Assembly (NCBI GenBank): GCA_037953745.1
Contig: JBAKBP010001416.1
Location: 150,093-214,092 of the forward strand
Source of the DNA: Lithodes maja
Lineage: Eukaryota; Arthropoda; Malacostraca; Decapoda; Lithodidae
DNA length: 64,000 bases
Direction of reading: 5' to 3'
The position numbers were made by a program, and so were the translations under genes. Shown in pieces: positions 61,097-64,000 of the stretch. The notes under the pieces are model-generated. The model had not been told where the DNA came from and did no database searches. It saw nothing but the letters and a program-made list of their open reading frames with translations. Position 1 is the stretch's first letter. Each line of letters starts with the position of its first letter.

Positions 61097-64000
61097 CTCG
61101 TTGCCGCCGTTTGGGGGCTTCCGGGCTTGTAGGTGGGGCGGCCAAGGTTCTTGGCCGCTCTCCCTATCACCTCCAACTAATTTTGTCATGTCCTTTTCTT
61201 TCTCCTCCTTTCTAGTTTTCGTTTTTCCCTCTTCCGCTTTCTCCTGGGGCTGCCATCCGAGACCGGTCTCCCACCCTTGAACTTTTGTGGTCCCGTCCCT
61301 CCCTTCCCTTCCGGTTGACTTCCCTGTTTGCTTCCTTCCTTTCTCTTTAACTGCTTCGGAGGTTCTAGTTTCCTTAGGGCTTCGCCTTGGTGTCTCTGAT
61401 CACTGCTGAGTTGGCAGAGTCCACCTGGCGACAGGTGCTGCCGGCGAGGGCTCGCAAGGCTCGTTGCTGGAGGATAGGCACTATAGGGTTGCTTTGGGGT
61501 TTCTGACTCTCTTCTCTCTTCCCAGTGAGTGTGTCAGGTGACTACGCCGGCCCCGTTCTCCATGGGACAAAGCTGCAGGACAAATGCCCGGGTTGTACAA
61601 GGTCCCTAGCTCAAAGCCGAGACCTGTCCCATCTCAATTGGCCGCATTCTGGGTTTCGTGGCCCTGCGGAGGTCTTTCTCCCTTTCGTTGCCAGGGGCAC
61701 CTGGTACCCGCAGTATCTTCTTCCATGCTTTACCCCCTTTTCTCTTGCTATGGTGACGACTTATGCTTTTTCCCTGTTCTTCCCTGTTTATGGCTTCTGC
61801 TTTAGTGGTTCCGGTGAGTGAGCCCCTTGTGGCATGCAGCCTGCCACTTGGGGGTCTGTTGTCTGGCTGTCAGTCCGGTTCACCGCGGGAGCACGGTGGG
61901 TCGGGGATGGTTTTGGGTGCTCTCGACCGGCCCGCTGAACTATCCCTCGGTCGTCGCTCGTCCCTCTCGTCCATTACCGTTCCGAATCCTTCTCCTACCC
62001 TTCCGTCTTCGTCACGTCTTTCTCCGCCCTCCACTACCCAGGATTTCCTCTCCTCTCCTGTAGTTATTTCTGCGTCTTCCTCTTCTCCCTCTAGTCTTGT
62101 CACCCTCGACCCTTTTCTGCCCTCCCTCCCTCGTTCTCTTTCCTCTTCTTCTCCAGTTTCGTCCTCTTCTCGTCCTCGCTCCTCGGTCCTCCCTATGTCC
62201 TCTCTCTTTGCACCTCCTTCCTTTACTAAGTTTTTCTCCATCCCTGCTTCTGCGCCTCTAGCCGGTGATGACCTCCTCTTCCACCTGCGTCTCCTTCAAC
62301 AGGTGGGAAAGGACGTCACCTTCCACTCCCGCCATGATGCCTCCCGTCTTGTTACCGTCCAAAACGAACTTCAGGCTACTGCTATGTCCTCTTTCGTCGA
62401 TTGTTCTGGCACCCCCATCCCGGCTCAAAAAGATCAACGACTCAACTCCTGTACAGGGACTGTCCTGATCCCCGCTTCCATCCGTCTCGGGGGTCGTCCT
62501 TTCGCGGATTGCGCCGACCTCGTCAAGGACATCGTTGTCGCTCAAGACCACAAGGTGGTTAGTGTGGTGTGCTACACTATCCCTCCTCGCGACCTTCGCC
62601 GCCGTCCCGCTAACATTGCCAAGATCTCTTTTGATGGACTTTCCCTTCCTGCCCATGTTATTGTCGGTGGTACTTGCCTCCCCGTGACTGCGTCTCTTCC
62701 CCGTCCACTCCAGTGTCGCTGCTGCTGGCGTTTCGGCCACCCGGCTAAGTTCTGCCGTACAGCCGCTGAGTGCCCACTCTGCCCGCGCTGTGCGCAGTCC
62801 GGACATGCCGTTGGCGAATGTCAGTCACCGTCCCAGTTCTGCCTTAATTGCCGCGGGTCTCATTCGGCCGACTCTAAGATTTGCCCCGTTCATCTGTTCG
62901 AGTCTGAGGTTGCTGTCCTCAAAGCGAGACACGGCCTTACGCTCACCGCAGCCCGCCAAGAGGCTCGTCGCTTGGGCTTCACCCCTCAGTCATTTTCCAA
63001 GACTCTGTCTCCTCCCTCCTCTTCTTTGCCTCCCTCTACCACGCCCCCCCCTTTTTCTGGTTCCTCGGTTCCTTCCACCGCCTCCGCTCCCTCCGTCCCC
63101 CCGGTCGCACCAGTTTCGTCATCTGCCTCCCTTCCTTCTGCCGGTGCTTCTCCTGGATTTTCTCCTTCCTCCTCTTCAGTCTCCTCCGTTCGTCCTTCCG
63201 TCTCTTCCTTTTCTGTCCCTTTGTCTAACACTTTCTCTGTTCTCAGTCCTTCTCCTACTTCTGCCCCTTCCTCTTGCTCTCTTCCTTGTTCCTCCTCTTC
63301 TAGTCTCCCTCCACGCTCTCCCCGTTCCAAGCCTCCCCCCCGTTCTCCGTCATCTTCCTCTTCTAGTCGCCCCAAATCTCCTACTCGCTCTAAACTTCCC
63401 TTCTCCTCTACCAAACGGGCTCCTGTGCTCCGTTCTTCCTCGCCCGCTTCCTCTTTTAAACGTAAGGGTGGTCTCCGTGATGTGCGGTGCTCCAGTCCCT
63501 GCGAGAAGAAGAAGAAGTCGCCTTCTTCTCCTTCTGTTTCCCTTTCTCCTCTCTCCGTCCAGTCTCCTCCTCCTCCCGTCCCTGCATCCCTAGATTTCTC
63601 CTACGAAACCCTACCTCAGATTGACGAATTTATCCGTTCTTCCCACCCACCACCTTCTACTGTTCACGCCGAAGTTCATCCTGCCCCCTCTTCTCTCCCG
63701 CCTTCCCCTCTCCCGCCTTCCCCTGCCCCGTCCTCTTCCTCCACTCCCCCTTCTGGCCTTCCTCCGGGCCCTCCTCCTCTTCCTCCTCCTGACCCTCCCC
63801 TCTTCCTTCTCCTGCCCTTACCCCCTCCTTCTCTTCCCACCCGCCGTCCGTCCTTCCTCCCTCTTCCGGCCCTCCTCCTTCCTCTCCTCTTTCTCTGTTA
63901 GACCTCCCTATGCCCCCCGGTTTCCAGTCTTCCCCTTCAACGTCTTCTCCAATTCCTGCTCTTATTTCCCATCGTTAGCCTCTCTTGCCTATATTTAGTC
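61066..64000 (+). mobile_element. LINE 5' region and ORF1 (I/jockey-like), continues past the window
   Basis: The sequence changes character at about 61065 to a GC/CT-rich 5' UTR of about 700 bp, followed by the ORF1 at 61790-63901. ORF2 is expected beyond base 64000. Confidence 0.7.
61790..63901 (+). CDS. LINE ORF1 (gag-like, three zinc knuckles), intact
   Basis: An open frame of about 703 residues from ATG 61790; an in-frame ATG at 61763 is also possible. The N-terminal third is Ser/Pro-rich. A structured middle (SFTKFFSIPASAPL to HVIVGGTCLPV, about residues 150-300) resembles the RNA-binding region before the knuckles in I/jockey-type ORF1. Then come CRCCWRFGHPAKFC, CPRCAQSGHAVGEC and CLNCRGSHSADSKIC, three CCHC-type knuckles for RNA binding. 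The C-terminal ~300 residues are low-complexity Ser/Pro/Arg, with a basic KKKKSP patch. No frame break was seen. Confidence 0.85.
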   Translation: MASALVVPVSEPLVACSLPLGGLLSGCQSGSPREHGGSGMVLGALDRPAELSLGRRSSLSSITVPNPSPTLPSSSRLSPPSTTQDFLSSPVVISASSSSPSSLVTLDPFLPSLPRSLSSSSPVSSSSRPRSSVLPMSSLFAPPSFTKFFSIPASAPLAGDDLLFHLRLLQQVGKDVTFHSRHDASRLVTVQNELQATAMSSFVDCSGTPIPAQKDQRLNSCTGTVLIPASIRLGGRPFADCADLVKDIVVAQDHKVVSVVCYTIPPRDLRRRPANIAKISFDGLSLPAHVIVGGTCLPVTASLPRPLQCRCCWRFGHPAKFCRTAAECPLCPRCAQSGHAVGECQSPSQFCLNCRGSHSADSKICPVHLFESEVAVLKARHGLTLTAARQEARRLGFTPQSFSKTLSPPSSSLPPSTTPPPFSGSSVPSTASAPSVPPVAPVSSSASLPSAGASPGFSPSSSSVSSVRPSVSSFSVPLSNTFSVLSPSPTSAPSSCSLPCSSSSSLPPRSPRSKPPPRSPSSSSSSRPKSPTRSKLPFSSTKRAPVLRSSSPASSFKRKGGLRDVRCSSPCEKKKKSPSSPSVSLSPLSVQSPPPPVPASLDFSYETLPQIDEFIRSSHPPPSTVHAEVHPAPSSLPPSPLPPSPAPSSSSTPPSGLPPGPPPLPPPDPPLFLLLPLPPPSLPTRRPSFLPLPALLLPLLFLC

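Noticed and set aside
62258..62806. Minus-strand open frame of 182 codons
   Set aside because: It is the antisense of the zinc-knuckle ORF1 and has no features of its own.

Overview
This window is eukaryotic, from an invertebrate and most likely a decapod crustacean. The reasons are arthropod-type TTAGG/CCTAA arrays, spliced host genes with short exons in long introns, many AGGCCT-type interspersed motifs, and a dense load of CR1-like, L2-like, RTE-like and I/jockey-like non-LTR elements with MITEs and SINEs. The species is not determinable from the sequence. There are no prokaryotic features.

Host genes. (1) On the minus strand at 12237-15876 are the first two coding exons of the mitochondrial processing peptidase beta subunit (PMPCB): a presequence exon, then an exon with the HxxEH zinc-site motif. 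The rest lies outside the window. (2) On the plus strand at 28163-57651 is a large gene in five recognisable coding exons with matching splice phases. Two exons make a CAP-Gly domain; a 4.9-kb exon encodes a disordered Ser/Pro/basic-rich protein with one RanBP2/NZF zinc finger; the last exon starts with a helix resembling the LUBAC-tethering motif of HOIL-1L. I infer an arthropod LUBEL-type linear-ubiquitin ligase whose UBA and RBR domains would lie beyond the window. Its introns hold most of the transposons.

Region by region. 1-8002: LTR retrotransposon (5' LTR cut by the window edge) with gag-PR-INT-RT order, a Gmr1-like layout, lacking the RT YxDD region and most of RNase H. 8003-10397: minus-strand CR1-like LINE that the LTR element interrupts. 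11034-12211: pogo/Tigger-like MITE beside PMPCB exon 2. 13265-14852: 5'-truncated RTE. 15160-15286: 42-bp tandem repeat. 17670-26665: CR1 LINE with an SGNH-esterase ORF1, invaded by an L2-like LINE (intact ORF2) and a dispersed repeat. 26666-28114: TTAA MITE, nested foldbacks, a SINE and a telomere-like array. 28940-30650: CR1 fragment split by a SINE with an 11-bp target duplication. 32180-37250: MITEs and a SINE. 38105-39646: repeats, a possible Penelope-like remnant and an RTE tail. 40147-45657: a LINE carrying a 2A translational-recoding motif, sitting inside a MITE with a 10-bp target duplication. 46078-48507: MITEs and SINEs. 53743-54195: 25-bp minisatellite. 57960-61065: nearly full RTE. 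61066-64000: 5' part of another LINE with an intact zinc-knuckle ORF1.

The points I rate highest are the INT-before-RT LTR element, the 2A LINE and its apparent SINE partners (which share its 5' box and 3' tail), and the CAP-Gly + NZF + LTM-like host gene.
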